Shown here piece after piece: positions 17,382-25,801 of a stretch of DNA of 64,000 nt (its first letter is position 1; the number at the start of each line of letters is the position of its first letter). The position numbers and the translations under genes were made by a program. The notes beneath the pieces were generated by a model. It saw only the letters and a program-made list of their open reading frames with translations, searched no databases and was not told the DNA's origin. Source of the stretch: Salinirubellus litoreus (lineage in GTDB: Archaea; Halobacteriota; Halobacteria; Halobacteriales; Haloarculaceae); NCBI RefSeq assembly GCF_037335815.1, contig NZ_CP147841.1, positions 3,658,001 through 3,722,000 on the forward strand, in the 5' to 3' direction.

Positions 17382-17807
17382 CTACCGTGCCTCGCGGATC
17401 GACTCGGCCACGTCGTCGAGCGCCGCGTCGTCCAGGTCGGGCCGCGCCCACTGGAGCGAGTGGATGGGGCCGACGCCGTCGCCCTCGAACCGGGGGACGA
17501 GGTGGCCGTGGACGTGGGGGACCTCCTGGCCGGCGGCCTCGCCGTCGTTCACCGCGACGGTCATCCCGTCGGCGTCGACCGCCCGCTCGATCGCGGGGGT
17601 GAGTTCGCTCATCGCCGTGAACACCGCGGCGGCGACGTCGTCCGGCAGGCCGCCGACGCGCGGATCGTGTGCCTTCGGCACGACGAGCGTGTGGCCCTCC
17701 GCCAGCGGGTTCACGTCGAGGAACGCGAACACGTCCTCGTCCTCGTAGACCGAGCGGCTCGGCAGCTCGCCGTCGATTATCTTGCAGAAGATGCAGTCCT
17801 GGCTCAT
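17382..17807 (-). CDS. HIT-family nucleotide hydrolase
   Basis: A 141-aa protein. The N-terminal CIFCKIIDGELPS is typical of Hint-type proteins (CxxC zinc site), and the catalytic histidine triad HVHGHLVPR lies near residues 97-105. HIT proteins hydrolyse phosphoramidate or nucleotidyl bonds such as AMP-lysine. ATG 17807 is chosen because the family begins directly at this motif. It lies 146 nt upstream of the ParA-like gene on the same strand. Confidence 0.9.
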   Translation of the reverse strand: MSQDCIFCKIIDGELPSRSVYEDEDVFAFLDVNPLAEGHTLVVPKAHDPRVGGLPDDVAAAVFTAMSELTPAIERAVDADGMTVAVNDGEAAGQEVPHVHGHLVPRFEGDGVGPIHSLQWARPDLDDAALDDVAESIREAR

Positions 17808-17922
17808 ATGCGGTGGCAGGCCCGGCCCGTCCATGAAGGTTTCCCGGTACAGTCGGTCCAGTCCGCGCCGGTCCGGTACCCGCCGGCCGTACGTCTATTA
17901 GCCCCTGGCCGCTCGGTCCCTC

Positions 17923-18825
17923 ATGGACGCGGACGAGGACGGAACCACCGCCGGGGAAGGGACCGCGGGATCGACGAGCGAACGCGAGATCGATCCCCGG
18001 TTCGTCGGCGCGACGGACTGTCACGTCCACCTGATGCCCGGGCGGCTGATGGCCGCGATCAGGGACGCGCTGCACGAGGAGGCGGGCTGGGAGTTTCCCC
18101 ACCCCGCGGACCGCGAGGGCATCGAGGCGACCCTCCGTGCCCACGGCGTCGAGCGGTACGTCGCGCTGCCGTACGCCCACCGCCCGGGTATCGCCCGGGA
18201 GCTGAACGACTGGGTGCTCGACTCGGCCGCCGAGTCGGATATGGCGGTCCCGTTCGCGACGGTCCACGGCGACGACGAGGTCGGATCGGTGGTCCGCGAC
18301 GCCTTCGAGTCGGGCGCGCGCGGCCTGAAGTTCCAGTGTCCCGTCCAGGAGTGCGGCCCGGCCGACCCGCGGCTCGACCCGGCGTTCGAACTCGCCGCCG
18401 AGTACGACCGGCCGATCCTCTTTCACGCCGGCACCGCGCCGATGTTCCGGGACTCCCCGCACGTCGGCATCGACCCGTTCCGCGAGTTCGTCGCGTCGTA
18501 CCCGGAGGTGCGTGCCTGCTGTGCCCACATGGGGACGTTCGAGTGGGAGGCGTTCGTCGACCTCGCCCGCGAGCGCGAGTCGGTCTACCTCGACACCTGC
18601 TTCGCCATGGCCACGGTAGTGAGCGACTACGTCGACTTCGATCCGACGACGGTACCGGACGCGGTGTTCGAGGAGCTCGCCGGGCGGGTGATGTACGGCT
18701 CGGACTTCCCGAACATGCCCCACGACTACGTCCGCGAGCGCGAGGGACTGCTCGAACGCGACCTCTCAGAGGAGGCGTTCGAGGCGCTGTTCCGCGGGGC
18801 TGCGAAGAACTTCCTGGGGGAGTAG
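17923..18825 (+). CDS. Amidohydrolase-2 family metal-dependent hydrolase
   Basis: A 300-aa TIM-barrel hydrolase. The metal site DCHVHL lies near residue 32, FHAGTAP near 168, a CCAHMG histidine near 200, and GSDFPNMPH near 265 carries the catalytic Asp. This family includes decarboxylases and lactonases; the substrate cannot be read here. TATA-like TCTATTAG (17894-17901) lies about 27 nt upstream, fitting a leaderless start. Its end is 19 nt from that of the convergent threonine aldolase gene. Confidence 0.85.
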   Translation: MDADEDGTTAGEGTAGSTSEREIDPRFVGATDCHVHLMPGRLMAAIRDALHEEAGWEFPHPADREGIEATLRAHGVERYVALPYAHRPGIARELNDWVLDSAAESDMAVPFATVHGDDEVGSVVRDAFESGARGLKFQCPVQECGPADPRLDPAFELAAEYDRPILFHAGTAPMFRDSPHVGIDPFREFVASYPEVRACCAHMGTFEWEAFVDLARERESVYLDTCFAMATVVSDYVDFDPTTVPDAVFEELAGRVMYGSDFPNMPHDYVREREGLLERDLSEEAFEALFRGAAKNFLGE

Positions 18826-18844
18826 CGAGCCGAGGAGCGCTCGC

Positions 18845-19855
18845 TTACGCGACCGCCCGCTCGACCGCCTCGATCGCCCGGTCCACGTCCTCGGTATCGA
18901 CGTCGAGGTGAGCGACGAAGCGGACCCGGTGCTCGCCGAACGTCCCGGCGAGCACGCCCTCCGCCTCGCAGGCCGCCACGAACGACTCGGCCGGGTCGTC
19001 GGTCTCGGCGACGACGATGTTCGTCTCCGGTTGTGGTACCCTGACCCCCTCGATCCCGTCGAGGCCCGCCGCGAGCCGTTCCGCGTTCTCGTGGTCCTCG
19101 GCGAGCCGCTCGCGGTTCTCCAGGGCGAGCAGGCCCGGCGCGGCGATCACGCCGGCCTGTCGCATCCCCCCGCCCAGGAGCTTGCGGACGCGGCGTGCGG
19201 ACTCGACGAACGCCTCGCTCCCGGCGAGCATCGATCCGACGGGAGCGCCGAGCCCCTTCGAGAGGCAGAACATCACGCTGTCGACGTTCTCGACGAGACG
19301 GGAGCCGGGGACGTCGATGGCGGTCGCGGCGTTGAACAGCCGGGCACCGTCGAGGTGGACCGGCACCCCCAGGTCGTGGGCGGCCTCGCACACCTCGTCC
19401 ACGTACTCGGGCGCGATGGCGGTCCCGCCCTTCGAGTTGTGGGTGTTCTCCAGGCAGACGAGGCCGGTCCCGGGCCGGTGGTCGTCGGCTTCGACGTATC
19501 CCTCTCGAACTTGCTCGGCCGTGAGGACGCCGCGATCGCCGCCGTCGAGGGGCCGGGTCTGGACGCCCGAGTGCTGGGCGAGCCCGGCGAGCTCCCATTT
19601 GAAGACGTGGCTCTCCTCCTCGACGAGCACCTCCTGGCCCCGGTCGGTGTGGGTCCGGACCGCCGCCTGGTTGCCCATCGTCCCCGTCGGGACGTACAGC
19701 GCGGCCTCCATCCCCACGATCTCGGCGGCTCGCCGTTCCAGTTCGTTCACGGTCGGATCCTCGCGGTAGACGTCGTCGCCCACCTCGGCGTCGCGGGCCG
19801 CCTCGCGCATCGCGTCGCTCGGCCGCGTCACGGTGTCGGAGCGCAGGTCGATCAT
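18845..19855 (-). CDS. ltaE: Low-specificity L-threonine aldolase (PLP enzyme)
   Basis: The 336-aa protein starts MIDLRSDTVTRPS, the classic LtaE start. PLP-binding features are visible: YVPTGTMGN, HLDGARLFNAA, and the catalytic Lys in FCLSKGLGAPVG. The enzyme splits threonine or allo-threonine to glycine and acetaldehyde. An in-frame ATG at 19882 is possible, but it sits inside the TATA-like box GTATATGC. That box is about 28 nt before 19855, so 19855 is preferred. Confidence 0.9.
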   Translation of the reverse strand: MIDLRSDTVTRPSDAMREAARDAEVGDDVYREDPTVNELERRAAEIVGMEAALYVPTGTMGNQAAVRTHTDRGQEVLVEEESHVFKWELAGLAQHSGVQTRPLDGGDRGVLTAEQVREGYVEADDHRPGTGLVCLENTHNSKGGTAIAPEYVDEVCEAAHDLGVPVHLDGARLFNAATAIDVPGSRLVENVDSVMFCLSKGLGAPVGSMLAGSEAFVESARRVRKLLGGGMRQAGVIAAPGLLALENRERLAEDHENAERLAAGLDGIEGVRVPQPETNIVVAETDDPAESFVAACEAEGVLAGTFGEHRVRFVAHLDVDTEDVDRAIEAVERAVA

Positions 19856-19878
19856 ACCGTCGGCTTCCGGGTCGAGAC

Positions 19879-19886
19879 GCATATAC
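19879..19886 (-). promoter_or_regulatory. TATA-like box deciding the ltaE start
   Basis: GTATATGC on the minus strand, about 28 nt upstream of ATG 19855. Because it overlaps the alternative ATG at 19882, it argues for the downstream start. Confidence 0.55.
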
Positions 19887-19936
19887 GGCGCGGTATCGCC
19901 AGCGCTCGCCCATCCCCGGAGCTACGCCGGACTCGG

Positions 19937-20773
19937 CTACCCGGAGTCGACGACCGCGACGGATCGCGCGTCGGCCAGTCCGAGCGTGCGGTCACGCCAG
20001 ACCTCCTCGGCGGTGTCGTGGGCGAGGAACGTCCCGTCGTCGGTGACCGCGTAGGTCGTCTCGGCGTGGGCGACGTCGACCACCCGGTCCCCGGCGGGGA
20101 GGTCGACGGCGGCCCACTCGTCGGGCGCGCCGACGCGCTCGTAGAGCGCCCCGTCGGTGGCCGCGTGGGCGCGCTCGCCGTCCGACGCGACCACTCGAAA
20201 GTCACCCTCGTGGGCGTCCATCCACCCGTTCCCGAGGTAGTAGAGCCCGTCGTCGGTGGCGGCGAAGGGGAGGCCCGAACTCGCGACGTCCCGCGCCGAC
20301 CCGAGGCCGACGTGGGTGCCGTCGAGCCGGTGAACCCCGCTCTCGGCGGCGATCAGGTCGCCGTCGATCGCCCGCACGCCGTCGAGTTCACAGAGCGTCG
20401 TCCACTCCCCGCCGTCGAGGCGGGCGACCCGCCCGCCTCCGGCGGCGACGATCCCCGCCCCCTGCTGGTCGCCCTCGCTGTCGACCTCCACGGCGGTCGC
20501 CGGTCCGAAGCCGGTGGCCTCGAACGACGGCTCCTCGTCCTCGGCACCCGCCGCCACGTGGACGTCCCCGTCGGCGGCGAGGACGAGCGAACCGGCACCG
20601 GCGGCCACGTCGCGGGCGTCGCCGCGCCGGACCAGCCCGAACTCCCCGACGAGCGCGTCGGAGACGGCGACCCGCGCGAGCCCGACGCCGCAGGCGACGA
20701 ACGCCTCCGTCCGCCCGGCGGTGGCGGCGTACACCCGCTTCTCCTCCAGCGTGATGTCCTTCTCGGCGCTCAT
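19937..20773 (-). CDS. HVO_0234-family beta-propeller protein
   Basis: A 278-aa acidic soluble protein starting MSAEKDITLEEKRVYAAT. It is made of short repeating beta-strand units (VYAATAGRTEAFVACGVGLARVAV-like, then HAATDGALYERV, TYAVTDDGTFLAHD), as in the haloarchaeal HVO_0234 family of predicted beta-propellers. Function unknown; possibly a binding scaffold. It lies upstream of ltaE on the same strand with an 81-nt gap. Confidence 0.75.
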   Translation of the reverse strand: MSAEKDITLEEKRVYAATAGRTEAFVACGVGLARVAVSDALVGEFGLVRRGDARDVAAGAGSLVLAADGDVHVAAGAEDEEPSFEATGFGPATAVEVDSEGDQQGAGIVAAGGGRVARLDGGEWTTLCELDGVRAIDGDLIAAESGVHRLDGTHVGLGSARDVASSGLPFAATDDGLYYLGNGWMDAHEGDFRVVASDGERAHAATDGALYERVGAPDEWAAVDLPAGDRVVDVAHAETTYAVTDDGTFLAHDTAEEVWRDRTLGLADARSVAVVDSG

Positions 20774-20887
20774 ACTCGACCCTGCGCCGGCGCGGCCAAA
20801 GGCGTACCGACCGGACGGCGTCCGGGTAGGGGGACTGTAGGACGCTTCGTAGCGGTTCCAACTCCCAGGAGAGTCGAGCTTCCGCCG

Positions 20888-22009
20888 TCACTCCTCGACG
20901 AACGCCAGTTCGGGCTCGGCGAGGAATCGCCCCACGTCGCGCACCTCCGCCTCGATCCCCTCCTTCTGGTTCGCTCCGAGTGACTCGAACGCGTCGACGA
21001 GGACGACCGGCGGGTCCGCCGAGCGGTCGAGCTTCCACGTCGCGACGACGTTCCCGTCCAGAACCACCGTCGGGCGGACGATACCCGCTCCCGGCCAGAC
21101 CCGCGACCGGTACGGCTCGGGGACGGGACGGTTCTCCGGGGTGTACCCGAGCAGATACGTATCGTAGCCGGGCAACAGGCTCACGGTCGGTTCGTCGGGG
21201 GACGGGGCGCGCTCCGAGATCGCCTCCGTGAGCATCGAGGCCGGCCGGCCGTCGACGTCCACCTCGGTCCGCTCGGCGGCGATGGCCTGCCAGGCATCGC
21301 GAACGTCGCGCATGTAGAGGCCGCTCCAGGCCGCGAAGTCCTCCAGCGAGGCAGGCGCGTACGCCGAGAGGTATCGCCGCGCCAGGTCGGCCAGTTCCCG
21401 CTCCCGGTCCCTCGGCTCGTCGGGAGACACCCACTCTCGGAGGCGGTCGTACGCGTTGTCACCGTCCCTCGGGGCGACCTCACAGATGGCTCCCCGGAGC
21501 GCCGCCTGCCGGATCAGGACGTTCGGTACCCGGCTCCCCGGTTCGATACCGACACCCTCTACTACGAGTCGGTCCGCGAGTTCGTCCCGCGTGAGCGGCC
21601 CGTCCGCCGCGAGTATCCTCTCGATGATCCCGACGGCTCGGTCCACGCCGCCCTCGTCGAACCCCATCTCGGCGAGCTGCTTCGTCTCCGGTCCACGGGA
21701 GGCGAACGCCGGGCCGAGGATCGACAGCAGCCGGGAGAGGTTCTCGCTGGCGACGAGGTGGAGCGTCCCGCGCATACACCACGTTCGCACGACGGACCGC
21801 TCCTCGTAGAGCGCGGCCTCGACGTCGGCGAGGGTCGCCCCGGACGTCCGGGAACGGACCGAGAGGAACGCCGACGGCTTCTCCTGGGCCTGTATCCCCG
21901 CGGCGGCCGAGACCGCCTCGTGAACCGATCCCGCCGCCGCGTCCGGACCGAGCCGCTGTGATCGAAGACGGATCGCGAGCGCCTCCTCGGTCGAGAGCGA
22001 ACGGGTCAT
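20888..22009 (-). CDS. AlkZ/YcaQ-like winged-helix DNA glycosylase family protein
   Basis: ATG 22009 gives 373 aa. The N-terminal part matches the HTH_42/AlkZ family: RLRSQRLG, then GIQAQEKPS containing the Q-x-Q catalytic motif near residues 38-40, and VVRTWCMRGTLHLV. In Streptomyces AlkZ and E. coli YcaQ this motif excises interstrand crosslinks. C-terminal SLLPGYDTYLLGY and GNVVATWKLDR are also typical. I infer DNA repair of alkylation or crosslink damage. The 55-residue upstream extension lacks family similarity and is rejected. Confidence 0.82.
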   Translation of the reverse strand: MTRSLSTEEALAIRLRSQRLGPDAAAGSVHEAVSAAAGIQAQEKPSAFLSVRSRTSGATLADVEAALYEERSVVRTWCMRGTLHLVASENLSRLLSILGPAFASRGPETKQLAEMGFDEGGVDRAVGIIERILAADGPLTRDELADRLVVEGVGIEPGSRVPNVLIRQAALRGAICEVAPRDGDNAYDRLREWVSPDEPRDRERELADLARRYLSAYAPASLEDFAAWSGLYMRDVRDAWQAIAAERTEVDVDGRPASMLTEAISERAPSPDEPTVSLLPGYDTYLLGYTPENRPVPEPYRSRVWPGAGIVRPTVVLDGNVVATWKLDRSADPPVVLVDAFESLGANQKEGIEAEVRDVGRFLAEPELAFVEE

Positions 22010-22153
22010 TCGTGCAGCGTACCGGGGCGCTCGTCGGAGATGAGCCTGCCGCCGCCTGTGCCCACTCGCACGACACGCAGGACCGCCAGGACGGTCACAG
22101 TCGGTCCACGCTACGTCCGAAGCGTTGATGAGCGTATTCCCAAACACGGACAC

Positions 22154-22375
22154 GTGGACGAAGCCGCCCTCCACCGCCGTCTCGACGCCATCGAACGTCG
22201 GCAGTACCTCGTGCTCGCCCTCCTCGTACTCCCCTATCTCGTCGGCGGCCTCTCGCTACTGGTCGGAGCGGTGGAGGCCAGGACGCTTGTCGCCGCCGGC
22301 ATCGGAACCGTCGTGCTGGTCTTTCTCGTGTTCCTCTACGCCGGCTACCGCGCCCGACAGCCGTCCCGACGGTAG
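22154..22375 (+). CDS. Small two-helix membrane protein
   Basis: The proposed GTG at 22154 gives 73 aa: an amphipathic N-terminus VDEAALHRRLDAIERRQ followed by two hydrophobic helices and a basic tail. ATG 22040 would add 38 Arg/Thr-rich residues that look non-coding; the start is therefore uncertain. It is divergent from the AlkZ-like gene. The family is common in haloarchaea as uncharacterised membrane proteins. Confidence 0.5.
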   Translation: MDEAALHRRLDAIERRQYLVLALLVLPYLVGGLSLLVGAVEARTLVAAGIGTVVLVFLVFLYAGYRARQPSRR

Positions 22376-22470
22376 TCCGCTCGGCACCGTTCCCTGCCGG
22401 GCGCACCAGGTGGTTCCGCCGTGGCGGGTGAGCCGCTCACGCTTATCCTCTCGGGGAGCCTCCACGTGCC

Positions 22471-23079
22471 ATGGATCCGGTACGCATCGGGGTCGTCGGA
22501 ACGGGGAGTGTCGGGAGCACGCTCGGACGACGGTGGGCGGAGGCGAGTCACGCCGTGCGGTTCGGCACCCGTGATCCGGACCGACCCGAGGTCCGGGACC
22601 TGATCTCGGGGATCGACGGCGACGTCGCCGCTGTCGAGGTCGGGGAGGTGTCCGATACGGACGTCCTCGTGCTCGCGATCCCCCCGAACGCCGTCGAGCC
22701 CGTCCTCTCGGCGGTCGAGTTCTCGGGGGTGCTCGTCGACCCGACGAACACCTACCCCGATCCGGGTCCCGAGCCCGGTGTCGAGCGGGCGGCCCGGCTG
22801 GCACCCGACGCACGGGTCGTCAAGGCGTTCAACACCGTCGGGTGGGAGGTGATGGTCGATCCCGTACTCGGGGGTGTCGCGGCGACGATGCCCCTCGCGG
22901 GCGACGACGACGGAGCGAAGTCGCTGGTCGCCGACCTCGCCCGGGAACTCGGGTTCGAACCGCTCGACGCCGGCGACCGCTCGGCCGCCGTCCACCTGGA
23001 GAACCTCGCCCGGCTGTGGATCCACCTCGCGGTCTCGGGCGGCGATCGCGAGTTCGCGTTCGTCCACCGGACCCGCTGA
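22471..23079 (+). CDS. NADPH:F420 oxidoreductase-like (NpdG/Fno family) protein
   Basis: A 202-aa protein with a Rossmann GVVGTGSVGSTLGRRW motif at the start, FGTRDPDRPE (NADPH phosphate region), LVLAIPPNAVEPVL, VDPTNTYPDP and VVKAFNTVGWEVM. This order is typical of NADPH-dependent F420 reductases and related dinucleotide-binding proteins. Haloarchaea make F420, so F420 reduction is plausible, though related proteins have other substrates. GCTTATCC lies about 27 nt upstream of the ATG. Confidence 0.8.
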   Translation: MDPVRIGVVGTGSVGSTLGRRWAEASHAVRFGTRDPDRPEVRDLISGIDGDVAAVEVGEVSDTDVLVLAIPPNAVEPVLSAVEFSGVLVDPTNTYPDPGPEPGVERAARLAPDARVVKAFNTVGWEVMVDPVLGGVAATMPLAGDDDGAKSLVADLARELGFEPLDAGDRSAAVHLENLARLWIHLAVSGGDREFAFVHRTR

Positions 23080-23140
23080 GGCCGAACGAGGGGACGTGCG
23101 ACCGTCCCCCGATCGGCTCTCGAAGGGGCCGAGGATCGAT

Positions 23141-23935
23141 CTACGACCCGGGGTCGATCGGGGTGGCGTCCTCCCGGAAGCGCCGGTAGGTCCGGTCGGC
23201 CCACCGGTAGGCCTCGGGGGCGTCGCTGAGGAGCATCCCGACGACACCACCCTGGGGGCCGTAGGCGAACAGCCCCGCGAGCTCCCGGTCGTCACCGAGG
23301 AACAGGCCGACCTCGATCGATTCGTCCGTCCCGAGGACGTCGAACCCGGGGGTGGCGAGCGCCTCGTCCAGCCGGTCGTACTCCCGGAGGTACTCGACGG
23401 CACCCGTCTCGACGAGCAGTTCGGCCACGAGTCCGTCGTGCTCGACCCGTTCGTGGATGGTCGAGAGGAACCTGGGGAGTGCGATCGGCGAGAGCACGCG
23501 GTACTCCGAGGAGCGACGGGCCTCCGTCCGCAGGCGGTCGATCGGTCGCTCGGGGGCGTGCGGCGTCGCGACCACGAGGTGTCCCCGTTCGACGAACGAC
23601 AGCGGGACCAGCAGGTCGTGCGGGAGCGCCTTGACGACCACCTGGGCTTCGGCGAGCCGGTTTACGTGCTCGACGTACTCGCTGTGGCGCCGGTGGGCGA
23701 GCGAGCCGTACTGTGTGAGCCGGTAGCGTCCCTCGTCGGTCTGTCGGATCAGTCCCGCGTCCTCCAGTTCGCGGAGCGACTTGTACGCGGTCGACCGGGA
23801 GACGCCGAGCGCGTCCCGCAGGTCGCGCTGATCCTTCGGGCCGCTCGCCAGCGCGTCCAGCGTCTGCTCGCGGCGGCCCAGGACCCCTCTGAGGTCCCGT
23901 GAGCCCTCGCTCACGTCACGGGACGGACCGGTCAT
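23141..23935 (-). CDS. FilR1-like winged-helix transcriptional regulator
   Basis: 264 aa from ATG 23935. The N-terminal winged helix has RDLRDALGVSRSTAYKSLREL as recognition helix region, then a beta-wing with GRYRLTQYG. The C-terminal half (about 110-264) matches the FilR1/DUF1724 sensor, with VGLFLGDDRELAGLFAYG and MLLSDAPEAYRWADRTY. Haloarchaea have many such regulators; ligand and targets are unknown. CTTAAAC-type TATA spacing supports 23935 over the in-frame GTG/ATG at 23959. Confidence 0.85.
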   Translation of the reverse strand: MTGPSRDVSEGSRDLRGVLGRREQTLDALASGPKDQRDLRDALGVSRSTAYKSLRELEDAGLIRQTDEGRYRLTQYGSLAHRRHSEYVEHVNRLAEAQVVVKALPHDLLVPLSFVERGHLVVATPHAPERPIDRLRTEARRSSEYRVLSPIALPRFLSTIHERVEHDGLVAELLVETGAVEYLREYDRLDEALATPGFDVLGTDESIEVGLFLGDDRELAGLFAYGPQGGVVGMLLSDAPEAYRWADRTYRRFREDATPIDPGS

Positions 23936-23958
23936 GACCGGTGTTCGGTGGGGACCCA

Positions 23959-23965
23959 CTTAAAC
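23959..23965 (-). promoter_or_regulatory. TATA-like box of the FilR1-like regulator
   Basis: GTTTAAG on the minus strand about 27 nt upstream of ATG 23935. It resembles the K+ locus boxes. Confidence 0.5.
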
Positions 23966-24293
23966 CCGTATCTCCTCGTCGGACACGTCCGAGCTACTCG
24001 GACAGTCTCACGCTTCGAACGCTGTGTCCGGTCGGGAACAGCGGTTCGCGGGGTAAAGTGATGCGTTCCGTACCCCGAGGAAGGCACGGGGGAGCCCGAA
24101 AGGCCCGCTGACTCCGGGCGACCGTCCGACGGGGGGGACGGTCGCCGACACGAACCCGTGTCGACCGGCCACTGGCCTCGATGGCCCGGCTCGGCCCGGG
24201 TGGTCCCCGCGATCGACCGTCGATTACCGATGGTTCGGCCCTCCGCCGGCGACTCCGGAACCCCTTTGCCCCTCGCACGCCCAGAGTCCTCCG
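23966..24293. other. Intergenic region before glmM
   Basis: 328 bp of GC-rich sequence without a supported gene. Several G/C-rich inverted stretches (around 24080-24140, GGGGGAGCCCGAAAGGCCC) could fold, so a small RNA or leader is possible. No RNase P, SRP or tRNA consensus was found. Confidence 0.3.
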
Positions 24294-25691
24294 ATGGAGG
24301 TATTCGGGTCGAGCGGGGTCAGAGGGACCGTCGGCGAGACGATCACGCCGACGTTCGTCGGCCAGGTCGCCCGGGCCGCCGGCAGCGAGTGGTTCAGCGC
24401 CGGCACCCGGACGGTCGCGATCGCCCGCGACACCCGACGGACGGGGGAGATGCTGGCCGACGCCGCGGCGGCCGAACTCGCGGCGGTCGGCTGTGACGTC
24501 CGCCGCCTGGGCGTCGTCCCCACGCCGGGCACGCAGGCCTACTGCGCACGCGAGGGGCTCCCGGCGCTGATGATCACCGCCAGCCACAACCCCCCGCGGT
24601 ACAACGGGGTGAAGCTGATCGGTGCGGACGGACACGAGCTCTCCCGGGAGGCGCTCGAACGGATCGAGGCGCGCCTGCTGCGAAGCGACCGGGACGGCAG
24701 GGGCTCCTCGGTCACATGGGACCGGGTCGGGCGGACGGAACGGGCCGACGGCGCGCGCCGACGCTACGTCGAGGAGCTCCTGTCGGCCGTCGACCGCAAG
24801 TCCATCGCGTCGGCCGACCTCACGGTGGCGCTCGACCCCGGCCACGGGGCCGGCGCGACCACCTCGCCGGAGTTCTTCCGCCGGCTCGGGTGCGAGGTCG
24901 TCACCGTGAACGCCCAGCCGGACGGTCGCTTCCCCGGCCGCGATCCGGAACCGGTGGCCGAGAACCTCTCCGAGCTCGGCGAGCTCGTCCGGGCCTCGGA
25001 CGCCGACGTCGGGGTCGCCCACGACGGCGACGCCGACCGGGCGATCTTCTTCGACGAACGGGGGGCGTTCCTCGACGGCGACGCGGTGCTGGCCGCGCTC
25101 GCCGCCGCCGTGCTCGAACCCGGTGACGCCACCGTCTCGGCGGTCAACGTCTCCCAGCGGCTCGTCGACGTCGCCGACGAGGCCGGGGCGGACCTCGAAC
25201 TCACGCCGATCGGCTCGACGTTCATCGTCACCCGCATCCTCGAACTGGTCGGGGAGGGCCGCCGGGTCCCCGTCGCCGGCGAGGGGAACGGCGGCGTGCT
25301 GTTCCCGCCCTACCGGCCGGCCCGCGACGGGGCCTACACGGCCGCGCGGTTCCTCGAACTGCTCGCCGACCGCTCCGCGAGCGAGGTCGTCGCCCCCTAC
25401 GACGATTACGAGAACGTTCGCATCAACATCCCTTACGAGGAGGACGCGACCCGGCGGGCGATGCTCGAGGCCGCGGAGGCCTACGCCTACGACTCCGTCG
25501 CCGAGGTGACGACCATCGACGGCTACCGCCTCGACTACGGGGACGCCTGGGTGCTCGCACGCCCCTCCGGGACGGAGCCGCTCGTCCGCGTGTACGCCGA
25601 GGCCGGATCCCGCGACCGGGCCGCCGAGCTCGCCGAGGGGATGCGAGAGGCGCTCGAAGCGTCCATCGAGGAGCCACCCGCGGACGCCTGA
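24294..25691 (+). CDS. glmM: Phosphoglucosamine mutase / phosphohexomutase
   Basis: A 465-aa alpha-D-phosphohexomutase with all four signatures: the phosphoserine loop TASHNP (95-100), the metal loop DGDADR near 246, the sugar-binding GEGNGG near 325, and the phosphate-binding RPSGTEPLVRVYAE near 423-436. It interconverts glucosamine-6-P and glucosamine-1-P for UDP-GlcNAc, or glucose or mannose phosphates; archaeal family members can be broad. It could feed nucleotide sugars to the polysaccharide genes at 49-63 kb. Single gene with its own promoter. Confidence 0.88.
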   Translation: MEVFGSSGVRGTVGETITPTFVGQVARAAGSEWFSAGTRTVAIARDTRRTGEMLADAAAAELAAVGCDVRRLGVVPTPGTQAYCAREGLPALMITASHNPPRYNGVKLIGADGHELSREALERIEARLLRSDRDGRGSSVTWDRVGRTERADGARRRYVEELLSAVDRKSIASADLTVALDPGHGAGATTSPEFFRRLGCEVVTVNAQPDGRFPGRDPEPVAENLSELGELVRASDADVGVAHDGDADRAIFFDERGAFLDGDAVLAALAAAVLEPGDATVSAVNVSQRLVDVADEAGADLELTPIGSTFIVTRILELVGEGRRVPVAGEGNGGVLFPPYRPARDGAYTAARFLELLADRSASEVVAPYDDYENVRINIPYEEDATRRAMLEAAEAYAYDSVAEVTTIDGYRLDYGDAWVLARPSGTEPLVRVYAEAGSRDRAAELAEGMREALEASIEEPPADA

Positions 25692-25772
25692 GACGGACTC
25701 GGGCCCGGTACTATACCCCCGTGAGCGGGACCGCTCCGGTCTCCCGTCGATAGCCCCGATACGGGGTTCACT

Positions 25773-25778
25773 CTTAAG
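25773..25778 (+). promoter_or_regulatory. TATA-like box of the prepilin peptidase gene
   Basis: CTTAAG 27 nt upstream of the GTG at 25802; this spacing supports the GTG start. Confidence 0.5.
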
Positions 25779-25801
25779 TCGCCCTGGCCGGCAGAGACGG
25801 T

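Noticed and set aside
16986..18911. 641-codon open frame on the plus strand
   Set aside because: Shadow of the ParA-like, HIT and amidohydrolase genes; no motif and no promoter.
18908..20983. 691-codon open frame on the plus strand
   Set aside because: Antisense to ltaE and the HVO_0234-family gene, both of which have clear family motifs; no domain in this frame.
24060..24140. Possible structured RNA (RNase P or SRP-like)
   Set aside because: GC-rich inverted stretches exist but the conserved RNase P and SRP sequence blocks could not be found.
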